Of a stretch of 64,000 bases of DNA, positions 26,689 through 34,944 are shown in pieces. The DNA is from Hahellaceae bacterium (GTDB taxonomy: Bacteria; Pseudomonadota; Gammaproteobacteria; Pseudomonadales; Oleiphilaceae). The stretch is from NCBI GenBank assembly GCA_024234575.1, contig JACKOB010000006.1:186001-250000 (forward strand), written 5' to 3'. The notes below the pieces were generated by a model that had not been told where the DNA came from, did no database searches, and worked only from the letters and a program-made list of their open reading frames with translations. Numbering within the stretch: position 1 is the stretch's first letter; the number at the start of each line of letters is the position of its first letter. The position numbers and the translations under genes were made by a program.

Positions 26689-28194
26689 TTAAATAAAGTT
26701 TGAAATAGCAATGTAACCGACGCCACCCATAACCACGGTATATGGGAGTGCCATCCACACCATTTTTCCGTAGGAAAGGCGGATAAGGGGGGCAATAGCG
26801 GACGTTAGCAAGAACAGGAATGCTGCTTGACCATTCGGGGTGGCGACACTAGGTAAGTTTGTACCAGTGTTGATAGCGATCGCCAGTTTTTCAAAATGTT
26901 CACGAGTCATATCGCCAGCATCGAAGGCGGCTTTCACTTCGTCAATGTACACCGTTGCCACGAAAACGTTGTCGGAAATCATGCTTAATACGCCATTGGC
27001 AATAAAAAACATGCCGGGTTGCGTGTTGGTCTCCATGTGTAAAACCGCCTGGATAATGCCGGTAAACAGGTGTAATTCGTGGATAACGCCAACAATAGTG
27101 AAAAACACCACCAATAAGGCAGTAAATGGCAGCGCTTCTTCAAAGGCTTTGCCTATTTGGTGCTCTTCGGTGACGCCCGTCAGCGCGGTAGCCAGCACAA
27201 TAACCATTAAGCCAATCAGACCTACTTCAGCCACGTGGAATGCGAGCCCAAGAACGAGAACTACTGCCACCAGACCTTGGGATATGAGTGCTGCTTTTTG
27301 ATCCTGAGTCATTTTGCGAGACTCTTGTTCGGCAAAGTCTTCCAGAATACCTCTAACCGAGTCAGGTATGAGTGCGCCGTAATCAAACTTGCCTGTTTTT
27401 TCCAGCAGGTAGCAGGTTAACAGGCCCATCGCCAGAACTGGCATCGTAACAGGGGCCATTTCCACAAAGAATTGAGCAAAGTTCCAGCCTAAACGATCAG
27501 CGATTAACAGGTTTTGGGGTTCGCCAACTTGCGTGCAAACGCCTCCTAACGCCGTGCCGACAGCGCCGTGCATCAACAGACTACGCAGAAAAGCACGAAA
27601 CTGCTCCAGATCCGCACGATGGGTGTCGTGTACCGCACCGTCGTCACCATGATCATGCGCGTGTGAATGGTTTTTCCCAGAGGCTACCTTGTGGTACACC
27701 GCAAAAAAACCGACACTCACACTGATAATTACGGCGGTTACCGTCAATGCGTCCAGAAATGCTGATAAGAGGCCGCAAACGAAGCTGAAAAACATTGCCA
27801 GCATGGGTTTCGATTTGATGCCAAGCAATATTTTAGTAAAAACATACAGCAACAGGCTTTTCATAAAATAGATGCCTGCCACCATAAAAATCAGTAGCAG
27901 TATGACTTCTAAATTTCCTTCCACCTCATGGTAAACCGTTTCAGGCGAGACCATGCCGATGACAACAGCTTCTAGTGCCAAAAGCCCGCCTGGCTGCAAC
28001 GGATAACACTTTAACGCCAGTGCCAGAGTAAAAATAAATTCTACGATCAGCAGCCAACCTGCGGCATAGGGGGCAATGTAGAAAACCATCGGATTAATGA
28101 TCAGAAACGCTATAATTGTTTGTTTATACCAGGCAGGAGAATGCCCCAAGAAGTTTTTGTAAAAAGCCTGTGAGAGTGTTCGTGTCATACCCAT
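26689..28194 (-). CDS. nhaB: Na+/H+ antiporter NhaB
   Basis: A 501-residue, roughly twelve-helix inner-membrane protein that aligns with E. coli NhaB from its start ([17 protein letters not shown] versus WRNFLGQSPDWYK). Conserved segments include [36 protein letters not shown] and [16 protein letters not shown]. It expels Na+ using the proton gradient, consistent with a marine or saline habitat. A His/Asp-rich cytoplasmic loop ([15 protein letters not shown], about residues 173-187) lies between helices. GAGG is suitably placed before the ATG at 28194. It is divergent from fimL across a 406-base gap. Confidence 0.95.
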   Translation of the reverse strand: MGMTRTLSQAFYKNFLGHSPAWYKQTIIAFLIINPMVFYIAPYAAGWLLIVEFIFTLALALKCYPLQPGGLLALEAVVIGMVSPETVYHEVEGNLEVILLLIFMVAGIYFMKSLLLYVFTKILLGIKSKPMLAMFFSFVCGLLSAFLDALTVTAVIISVSVGFFAVYHKVASGKNHSHAHDHGDDGAVHDTHRADLEQFRAFLRSLLMHGAVGTALGGVCTQVGEPQNLLIADRLGWNFAQFFVEMAPVTMPVLAMGLLTCYLLEKTGKFDYGALIPDSVRGILEDFAEQESRKMTQDQKAALISQGLVAVVLVLGLAFHVAEVGLIGLMVIVLATALTGVTEEHQIGKAFEEALPFTALLVVFFTIVGVIHELHLFTGIIQAVLHMETNTQPGMFFIANGVLSMISDNVFVATVYIDEVKAAFDAGDMTREHFEKLAIAINTGTNLPSVATPNGQAAFLFLLTSAIAPLIRLSYGKMVWMALPYTVVMGGVGYIAISNFI

Positions 28195-28600
28195 TGTCCG
28201 CCTCGGTTTTTGGAAGGGGTGATTCTAAAGAATGACGATGAAAAGCCAAGCTAATTATTGGCGCAGTGCCGCTATATCCGTTTAATAATATGAGATTAGT
28301 TGGCTTTCCATGGATTTGCTCAAAAAATGTACTGTTTTTGTTTGGCGAAAGTTTTCAAAACTAAAAAACCGGCAGAGTTGCAGCGCATTATTCACAATAG
28401 GGCTATGCTTAGTAGTTATAATGCTCGGATATGCGTGATAAAACGGTTACTAAGCGAAACACAAGGTTTCTTGTGAAGCGTCAAATATGTGTTATAAGTT
28501 AAGAATAAATCGAAAGTTTTTATCCATTTGTTCGGGAATCAATTTGTGCCAGTAAGCAATTTTTTTCTGGCCGGAAAATATAGTTAGGGATTGAATTTAC
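28195..28600. other. nhaB-fimL divergent intergenic region (406 bases)
   Basis: No gene seen. It holds a TATAAT at 28417-28422 without a good -35 partner, an odd-symmetric dyad AGTTTTCAAAACT (28350-28362), and a small hairpin CACAAG-GTTT-CTTGTG (28460-28475). The promoters of both flanking genes should lie here, but none can be assigned with confidence. Confidence 0.5.
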
Positions 28601-30313
28601 ATGGCACAAACGTCCTTGGCGGCATCGGCTGCTTCTTTTGATCTGGTTAAGGTGGAAATTGAAGCAACTATTAACCAGGCTGAACAAAGCCTCGAGCACT
28701 TTCAGGAAAATCGCGATAGTAGCGAGGATTTACAGAACTGTATTGATTTCATCAATCAGTTGCGCGGCATTTTTGTTCTGGTAGAAATTCACGGTGCGGT
28801 ACAACTGTGTCAGGAAGCCGTATCTTTGGCTAACGAAGTGCCGGTTGGTGCGACTGACGACAAAAATAATCTTCTAACAACACTGATAAATTCTTTGTTC
28901 ATTCTCCGCCGCTATGTCGAATACTTCCATAAGAAAAGGGAAGACCACCCGGAGTTGTTACTACCAATAGTCAATGAACTTAGAGTGGCAAGAAATGCCA
29001 AGCCGCTGCCTGACTCCCATTTTTTTGAACTGGACTTCTCGAAAAAGTTTGATATCTGCACACCCTTTAAAAAGCACAATAAGCCTGCTTTAAGCGACTT
29101 TGACCACCATGCCAAAAGGCTACGTCATACCTATCAGATTGGGTTACTTGGCGTCCTGCGTGAAGCTAATGTCGAAATCAGTCTCAAGCTTATCGCACAG
29201 GCATGCTCAGGGTTCTCGCGACTTTGCGATGGTGCCCCTTTGAGCCAGCTGTGGTGCCTTTCAGTAATCACCGTACAGGCGATGCTTGATCGCCAGATGG
29301 AAATCACCAAGTCCCGAAAAAGACTATTCATGCGGGTGGAAAAGTATACAAAAGAACTGGTATACGTGGGTAAGGTTGTTACTTCCAAATCGGCGCCTGA
29401 TGCTATTGTTAAAGAGCTGGTCTACATGTTGGCTCTAAGTGGTTCACACAACGAAGAAGTGCTGTTTGTACTGGATGGCTATGGCAAAGCTCCCATGGAG
29501 TTTAACGAGCGCAAGCTGGTCGAAAATAAGAAGCACCTGTTTGGTCCAGGTGCAGATGTTCTTAAATCGTTGGCATTGGCCCTACAGGAAGAAATAACAC
29601 AATTAAAAGACAAGCTCGATATTATTGAGCGTGGCATAGATCCGGATGTAACAGACTTTTCGGTGATTGTGTCGACATTTCAGCGTCTTGCCGACACGCT
29701 GATGATGCTTAACCTTAGCAATCTCAGTGAACTTGCCAGAAAGCAGTGCGCGGTGTTAACGGATTGGTCTGAGCAATCTCGCACGCCCACTGAAGACGAA
29801 CTAATGGGCATTGCCGATGCGGTATTGGCTGTCGAGCAGGCCAGCCAGAAAATCGCGCAAACCGGCATTACGATAGAAGCTGATGATATTGCTCACGAGG
29901 AAAACAGGCGTGGTGGTGAGAGCCCGTTTTTGGTTGAGGCATTAATCGTTGTTATTGGCGAAGCGCAGTCTGGTATAGCGTTAACCAAGCGTGCGATAAC
30001 TACTTACTTTGAATCGGAGTACGACAAACTGCACCTTGCTAATGTGTGCGCATCTCTTGATGCGATACGGGGCAGTATGCAAATAATAGGTGAACAGCGG
30101 CTGGCGGCTTCACTCATAAACTGTGCTAGCTGCATTCAAAAAGAGTTAATTGATACGACAACACGCCCTGAGCAAAAGACGCTGGAAACACTGGCAGATA
30201 TACTGACTTCGCTTGAATACTATATCGAAAGTCTGGCTGTACATGAAAAGCCTAATCCAGAGCTGCTGGTGCTGACTGAGGAGAGTTTGAAGTCAATAGG
30301 TTATGGCAGTTAA
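28601..30313 (+). CDS. fimL: FimL-like protein (ChpA N-terminal homologue)
   Basis: A 570-residue, mostly helical cytoplasmic protein that resembles the N-terminal Hpt-like region of the ChpA/PilL kinase (INQLRGIFVLVEIHGAVQLC near residues 49-68) but has no histidine-kinase, CheW or receiver domain. The usual Hpt phosphoacceptor motif H-x-x-K-G is absent. This matches FimL, which in P. aeruginosa controls type IV pilus twitching and cAMP/Vfr output at the cell pole and works with FimV. Location after nhaB is as I recall from P. aeruginosa. Length (about 560-570) fits. A fimV gene is present in this window at 43573. Confidence 0.85.
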   Translation: MAQTSLAASAASFDLVKVEIEATINQAEQSLEHFQENRDSSEDLQNCIDFINQLRGIFVLVEIHGAVQLCQEAVSLANEVPVGATDDKNNLLTTLINSLFILRRYVEYFHKKREDHPELLLPIVNELRVARNAKPLPDSHFFELDFSKKFDICTPFKKHNKPALSDFDHHAKRLRHTYQIGLLGVLREANVEISLKLIAQACSGFSRLCDGAPLSQLWCLSVITVQAMLDRQMEITKSRKRLFMRVEKYTKELVYVGKVVTSKSAPDAIVKELVYMLALSGSHNEEVLFVLDGYGKAPMEFNERKLVENKKHLFGPGADVLKSLALALQEEITQLKDKLDIIERGIDPDVTDFSVIVSTFQRLADTLMMLNLSNLSELARKQCAVLTDWSEQSRTPTEDELMGIADAVLAVEQASQKIAQTGITIEADDIAHEENRRGGESPFLVEALIVVIGEAQSGIALTKRAITTYFESEYDKLHLANVCASLDAIRGSMQIIGEQRLAASLINCASCIQKELIDTTTRPEQKTLETLADILTSLEYYIESLAVHEKPNPELLVLTEESLKSIGYGS

Positions 30314-30374
30314 GTCAGTCGCTCGCGATAGAGTCTGTGTGAATTAGATTAGAAGAGCGGGGAAGGTTGAGAGG

Positions 30375-30406
30375 GAAGAAAAGTGAGGCCATATCCGACC
30401 TCACTT
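30375..30406 (-). terminator. Terminator of the SCP2-domain gene (convergent with fimL)
   Basis: AAGTGAGG (30381-30388) pairs with CCTCACTT (30399-30406) around a ten-base loop. Read on the minus strand, the stem is followed by TTTTCTTCC, so it best serves the leftward SCP2 gene; it may also stop fimL transcripts. Confidence 0.75.
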
Positions 30407-30414
30407 AGCTAAAA

Positions 30415-30729
30415 TTAACCGATGCTGAACAGCTCGCCTAATTTAGTGGCCAACATCATATCGCCTTCAGCACGCAGCTGACCTGCCATAAATGCTTGCA
30501 TACCATCGGTTTCACCGCTGACGATACCCTGAAGTGTTTCAGTGCTCATGATTAGCGTTACTGATGGATCGCTGTTGTCGCCTTTGACCAGCTCACATGC
30601 ACCATCTTTGATAACCAGGTGATAGTTGTCCGCATCTTCGATATCAAATTGGAAAACAAGATCAAGACCATCGGCTGCATCAGCGTTAAAGTTGTCTTTT
30701 AACTGCTCGAAGATTTTAGCTACAGGCAT
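30415..30729 (-). CDS. SCP2 sterol-binding-fold small protein
   Basis: A 104-residue stand-alone SCP2-domain protein: DLVFQFDIEDADNYHLVIKD, then PSVTLIMSTETLQGIVSGE and a C-terminal FMAGQLRAEGDMMLATKLGEL are the classic fold signatures. These domains bind lipids or fatty acyl groups in a hydrophobic cavity; in bacteria such proteins are often annotated as putative sterol carriers or linked to ubiquinone accessory factors such as UbiJ, but this one is shorter than UbiJ. No signal peptide. It converges with fimL and is divergent from sohB. Confidence 0.85.
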   Translation of the reverse strand: MPVAKIFEQLKDNFNADAADGLDLVFQFDIEDADNYHLVIKDGACELVKGDNSDPSVTLIMSTETLQGIVSGETDGMQAFMAGQLRAEGDMMLATKLGELFSIG

Positions 30730-30821
30730 TTTAATGTCCTTTTCGTTCTTTTAGGTCGCGCAGATACTAAGTTTGCTCTTTAGTGAAGAGGTGGTAAGTT
30801 CTGCATTCGCTTCAAATGACT

Positions 30822-30838
30822 ATCGGGTTACACCCGAT
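30822..30838. promoter_or_regulatory. Inverted repeat in the SCP2/sohB divergent region; candidate operator
   Basis: ATCGGGT (30822-30828) and ACCCGAT (30832-30838) form a 7-bp inverted repeat with a three-base centre. It sits 93 bases before the SCP2 start and about 170 before sohB. A DNA-binding site is more likely than a terminator because no T-run follows. Confidence 0.45.
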
Positions 30839-31006
30839 CCCCGTTTAACAGCACTGAATTTAAGTTGATTCTTTAACGTTGTCAACAGCAAAGCGAACGC
30901 TTGTTTGAATTTTTGTCAAATCTTTTTTGTTCGGGTCGTAGCATTGATATTCGGCTATTTTGCCCAATGTATGGTCTTTGCGCGTTTTACTTCTGAGGAC
31001 AGTTTT

Positions 31007-32059
31007 GTGGAATTTTTAACAGAGTACGGAATTTTCTTGGCGAAAGCAGTCACTATCGTGGTGGCAATATTGTTAATTATATCGGCGGCAGCGTCTGCAG
31101 CGATAAATGGAAAGAGTAGTGAGAATGGTCATATTGAAGTTAAAAACCTCAATAAAAAATATGAAAAAATTAAGCATCTGATGATGGAGCATGTTCTCGA
31201 TGAACATGCATTAAAACTTTATGATAAACAGTTGAAAAAAGACGCCAAGCAAAAAGCCAAAGAAGCTAAAGCGCAGCCGGAAGGCGCCATTGAAGCCAAA
31301 AAACGTGTCTATGTGCTTGATTTTGATGGCGACATTAAAGCGTCGGATAACGAGCAGTTACGGGCATCCATTACCGCTGTGTTAGCCATGGCGAAGCCGG
31401 GCGTTGACGAAGTTGTGGTGCGGCTAGAAAGCGGCGGCGGTATGGTACACTCTTACGGGCTGGCATCGGCGCAGATGGATCGAATTCGCAGTAAGGGCGT
31501 GGGCTTAACTGCCTGTGTTGATAAGGTCGCCGCCAGTGGCGGATATATGATGGCTTGCGTTGCAGATAGAATCATTGCTTCACCATTTGCCATTCTTGGC
31601 TCGATTGGCGTGGTTGCACAGATTCCCAACTTTCATAGATTATTGCAAAAAAGCCATATTGATTTCGAAGTGCTCACGGCGGGAGAGCACAAACGTACGC
31701 TGACTATTTTTGGTGAAAACACCGAGAAAGGCCGTGAAAAGTTTGTCAGCGACCTTGAAGATACGCACGAGCTGTTCAAGAGCTTTGTGTCAGAGCACCG
31801 CCCGGTTGTCGAAATTGATAAAGTCGCCAATGGTGACGTTTGGTTTGGAAAGCGGGCAATGGATGTGAAGCTTGTGGATGAATTGATGACATCAGATGAT
31901 TATCTTCTGCAGTGCTGTGACGCTGCGGATGTCTACGCAGTGACTTATGTTGAAAAGAAAACTTTGCAAGAAAAGTTGGGTATAGCGGTTAGCACAGGAA
32001 TAGAGAAAGCGACCCTTAAGTTATTATCAGCGATGAACACTAATAGGTTTATGTCTTAA
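31007..32059 (+). CDS. sohB: Inner-membrane peptidase SohB (signal peptide peptidase family S49)
   Basis: A 350-residue protease. An N-terminal membrane segment (FLAKAVTIVVAILLIISAAA) is followed by a basic, charged linker and an S49 domain. The nucleophile Ser is in VDKVAASGGYMMA and the general-base Lys in GEHKRTLT, as in SohB/SppA. It is a periplasmic-facing protease that suppresses loss of DegP in E. coli. The GTG start at 31007 has GAGGA seven bases upstream and gives MEFLTEYGIFLAK, matching MELLSEYGLFLAK of E. coli; a longer frame reaching back to 30905 lacks such a site. The oxidoreductase gene follows by 31 bases. Confidence 0.94.
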   Translation: MEFLTEYGIFLAKAVTIVVAILLIISAAASAAINGKSSENGHIEVKNLNKKYEKIKHLMMEHVLDEHALKLYDKQLKKDAKQKAKEAKAQPEGAIEAKKRVYVLDFDGDIKASDNEQLRASITAVLAMAKPGVDEVVVRLESGGGMVHSYGLASAQMDRIRSKGVGLTACVDKVAASGGYMMACVADRIIASPFAILGSIGVVAQIPNFHRLLQKSHIDFEVLTAGEHKRTLTIFGENTEKGREKFVSDLEDTHELFKSFVSEHRPVVEIDKVANGDVWFGKRAMDVKLVDELMTSDDYLLQCCDAADVYAVTYVEKKTLQEKLGIAVSTGIEKATLKLLSAMNTNRFMS

Positions 32060-32090
32060 TGAATCCAAAACTTCGCTAGGAGTATATATT

Positions 32091-33077
32091 ATGACGATGT
32101 ACCAGGCTTTACAGATAACTGAACCAGAGAAAGGTATCTTCGCGCAACAGGTCACGACCCTTGATACTGATAACTTGCCGCCCAATGAGTTACTGATAAA
32201 GGTGCAGTACTCATCGGTAAATTACAAAGATATGCTGTCTGCGAACGGTAATAAGGGAGTTACCCGCAACTATCCCCACACCCCAGGTATCGATGCCGTA
32301 GGGATTGTACAGCGCAGTTCGTCTGAGCGTTTTAAAGAGGGCGATCAGGTATTGGTAACAGGTTACGATCTGGGGATGAATACTGCGGGTGGTTTTGGCG
32401 AATATATTTCCGTGCCTTCTGCCTGGGTGCTGCCTTTGCCTGATTCGCTCTCGGCTGAAATGGCTATGATCTATGGTACTGCCGGACTCACTGCTGCCTT
32501 GTCAGTGGATAAGCTTCTTCAAAACGGCTTAAAGCCCGCTGGCCAGGTATTGGTTACTGGTGCCACTGGTGGTGTCGGTACCGTTGCGGTGGCAATTCTG
32601 GCGAAGCTTGGTATGCATGTGGTTGCCTCCACCGCAAAGTCAGACGCGACTGATATGCTGTTGATGCTGGGGGCTAAAGAGGTCGTTGGGCGTGATGTGC
32701 TGGAAGCGTCTCCAAAGCCGCTGCTGAAAGAACAGTGGGATGCGGTATGTGATACGGTGGGTGGTGAAGTGCTCGGTTCGGCAATTAAACAATTAAAGCA
32801 TAGTGGTAGTGTGACGACCTGTGGGTTGGTTGCTGGCACGGCGTTTAATGCAACGGTTTTACCCTTTATTCTGCGAGGTGTAAATCTGTTGGGTATCGAC
32901 TCTGTTGAAATTCCACTGAGCAAGAAAAGCGAGATGTGGAACCTGATTGGCTCGGCGTGGAATGTTCCTGAGCTTGCCAAGGCTACGACAACGGTGAATT
33001 TGCATGGCCTGACCGAAGTGTTGGGTAAAATGAAGCAAGGCGCTGTGTGTGGCCGTTATATCCTCAAGCATGACTAA
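32091..33077 (+). CDS. acuI: YhdH/AcuI-family zinc-free NADPH oxidoreductase (acryloyl-CoA reductase type)
   Basis: A 328-residue medium-chain dehydrogenase/reductase without the zinc ligands of alcohol dehydrogenases. VNYKDMLSANGNKGVTRNYP and the NADPH site VTGATGGVGTVAVAILAKLG are typical of YhdH/AcuI, which reduces acryloyl-CoA to propionyl-CoA and takes part in DMSP degradation in marine bacteria. AGGAG precedes the ATG at 32091 by eight bases. It follows sohB closely and converges with the antiporter gene 22 bases beyond its stop. Family placement is firm; the exact substrate is inferred. Confidence 0.85.
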   Translation: MTMYQALQITEPEKGIFAQQVTTLDTDNLPPNELLIKVQYSSVNYKDMLSANGNKGVTRNYPHTPGIDAVGIVQRSSSERFKEGDQVLVTGYDLGMNTAGGFGEYISVPSAWVLPLPDSLSAEMAMIYGTAGLTAALSVDKLLQNGLKPAGQVLVTGATGGVGTVAVAILAKLGMHVVASTAKSDATDMLLMLGAKEVVGRDVLEASPKPLLKEQWDAVCDTVGGEVLGSAIKQLKHSGSVTTCGLVAGTAFNATVLPFILRGVNLLGIDSVEIPLSKKSEMWNLIGSAWNVPELAKATTTVNLHGLTEVLGKMKQGAVCGRYILKHD

Positions 33078-33099
33078 GCGCTGTTGAGGTGTCTTTTTC

Positions 33100-34284
33100 T
33101 CAGTCCCTTCGCAGTTTGTCTGAAATCGCGATGGGGCTGGGGTAGCGAAAGATCACCATATAGCTATTGACCAAAAATGTAATGATTGCCGTTGCCTGAA
33201 TCAGCGTTGAGGCGCTTTCACTGATAAGTTGCGTACTGGTTGCCAGAAATGCAATCAATAACGAGAACTCACTGATTTGCCCTAGTCTGACTCCTACCTC
33301 CCAGGAAATGCTGGGTGGCTCTTTGATGGTTTTGAGCAGCAGGTGGAACGTTACCGGTTTTGCCAGCAGAACAATAAAAGCCAATATTAGTGATGGAATT
33401 AATATTTCTGCCAATAGTGAAAGGTTAAAGCTGGCACCAAGGCTGAAAAAGAAAAGAATCAAAAAGAAATCCCGCAGCGGCTTTAAGTGTTCAGCGATAT
33501 ATAACGAAATAGGGCTGGTGGCCAGGCTGATACCGGCAATAAACGCGCCGATTTCATGGGATAGCCCAACGTAATGTGCTAGTTCTGCTATGCCTAAGCA
33601 CCAGCCAATCGCGACAAGAAAAATGAATTCGTGAAAGCGATCAAACTTGCGTATCACCCGTAATAAAACGATTCGCACAGAAAAGAAAGCAAATATTATC
33701 AATAGCGGCAGATTAACCATCGTGATCAGAAATTGTACAACCGATAGCGTGGGGGCTTCGTTATTCGAATTCTGGTGTCCGCCAAGTATTAATAACACGA
33801 TGATGGCGATCAGATCTTGTAATAGCAGCAGCCCGACAACAAGTTCGCCGGTATGTTTGTGATGCAGGACGGTTGTCGGCAGTAATTTAATACCGATGAT
33901 GGTGCTAGAAAACATCATCGCCACGCCAATGATTATCGACTCCCTCTGGGAAAAGTCCGCCAGTACTCCAACCGAGTAGCCAATGGCAAGGAATACCGCC
34001 GAACTGCCCAGTGCCACCAGGGTGGCCTTTTGTAGCATCGTGGCTAAATTTTTTGGCTGCATGTCCAGACCGAGAAGAAACAGCAAAAAAATAATGCCTA
34101 TCTTAGAAAACTCAGCCAGTAAGTCAGGGTCGTTGACATAGTTGAAGCCGTAGGGGCCGATTACCGCACCTAAAACTATGTAGGCGATAAGAAGTGGCTG
34201 ACGAGTGTATAGCGCAAACGAAGCGAAGAGTGCCGCACCAGAGAAAATTAAAAAGAACGAATTAATTATGTTGATATCAGTCAT
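33100..34284 (-). CDS. CPA2-family cation:proton antiporter (Kef-type membrane domain only)
   Basis: A 394-residue membrane protein with about twelve helices. AYIVLGAVIGPYGFNYV, IGIIFLLFLLGLDMQPKNL and the segment GLSHEIGAFIAGISLATSP are typical of the Kef/RosB CPA2 family. The C-terminal TrkA-N and TrkA-C regulatory domains present in KefB/KefC are absent. It probably exchanges K+ or Na+ for H+. It is transcribed leftward, 171 bases downstream of the cysI-DUF934 unit, with a strong hairpin in between. Confidence 0.85.
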   Translation of the reverse strand: MTDINIINSFFLIFSGAALFASFALYTRQPLLIAYIVLGAVIGPYGFNYVNDPDLLAEFSKIGIIFLLFLLGLDMQPKNLATMLQKATLVALGSSAVFLAIGYSVGVLADFSQRESIIIGVAMMFSSTIIGIKLLPTTVLHHKHTGELVVGLLLLQDLIAIIVLLILGGHQNSNNEAPTLSVVQFLITMVNLPLLIIFAFFSVRIVLLRVIRKFDRFHEFIFLVAIGWCLGIAELAHYVGLSHEIGAFIAGISLATSPISLYIAEHLKPLRDFFLILFFFSLGASFNLSLLAEILIPSLILAFIVLLAKPVTFHLLLKTIKEPPSISWEVGVRLGQISEFSLLIAFLATSTQLISESASTLIQATAIITFLVNSYMVIFRYPSPIAISDKLRRD

Positions 34285-34396
34285 TTAGCATCACATGATA
34301 ATCGAGAATGGTTGAGACACTTTGAAAGTATAGTGCATCTGATGCTGAGAAAATGAAATAACTAAACTTTATCTGGGGTGGGAGTCGGGTTCTTTA

Positions 34397-34434
34397 TACT
34401 GCCTGCATAGTCATGATCGCGTATGCAGGCAGTA
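34397..34434. repeat. 13-bp perfect inverted repeat between DUF934 and antiporter genes
   Basis: TACTGCCTGCATA (34397-34409) pairs perfectly with TATGCAGGCAGTA (34422-34434) around a 12-base loop. It starts 22 bases after the DUF934 stop. No T-run flanks it on either strand, so a standard terminator is doubtful, although position suggests 3'-end protection of the cysI transcript. Confidence 0.65.
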
Positions 34435-34455
34435 AGGGGCAATTAATTATACAGC

Positions 34456-34944
34456 TTAACGCTTGTGAAACAGCGCAGGAGTTTCGTCTGCGGCAGCTTG
34501 ATAGACCGTTGAAAAATCTTTGAAGCTTTCAATTGCAGATTCATCGATTCTGTCTGCTCGCACTTGAAACGAGTTAAACCCGCAACGTTGTAAGAAATAA
34601 AGCTGATCCCGCAAAACATCACCAATAGCCCGAAGCTCACCGGTAAACTGATAGCGCTCTTTAATCAGCCGGGCAATCGAATAGCCTCTGCCATCGGCAA
34701 ATTTGGGGAAGTTAACCGCGATTACAGGAAACCTTGTTAGTTCAGCCCCAATTTTCTCTGGCTCGTCATCACCTTCGAACCAGATACCAATATCCTGGCG
34801 ATTTACCAAGGCTTCGTGATTCGCTAGCCAAACTTTTACCGGCACCAGAACATTTCCTGCAGGAATAGTCTCAGCACATTCTTCTTTCGTTAAGATTGTC
34901 CAGGTGTCACTGATGATCTGGTTGTCTTTAATGAGCTGGCGCAT
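34456..34944 (-). CDS. DUF934 protein, partner of sulfite reductase
   Basis: A 162-residue protein of the DUF934 family, commonly annotated as an oxidoreductase probably involved in sulfite reduction and almost always found beside cysI in Pseudomonas relatives. Diagnostic segments are NVLVPVKVWLAN, AVNFPKFADGRGYSIARLIK and RAIGDVLRDQLYFLQRCGFN. The ATG at 34944 was chosen because AAGGAGCGAG lies just upstream inside cysI; the gene overlaps the end of cysI by 17 bases, so translation is coupled. The biochemical role is not established; it may help electron supply or assembly. Confidence 0.85.
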   Translation of the reverse strand: MRQLIKDNQIISDTWTILTKEECAETIPAGNVLVPVKVWLANHEALVNRQDIGIWFEGDDEPEKIGAELTRFPVIAVNFPKFADGRGYSIARLIKERYQFTGELRAIGDVLRDQLYFLQRCGFNSFQVRADRIDESAIESFKDFSTVYQAAADETPALFHKR

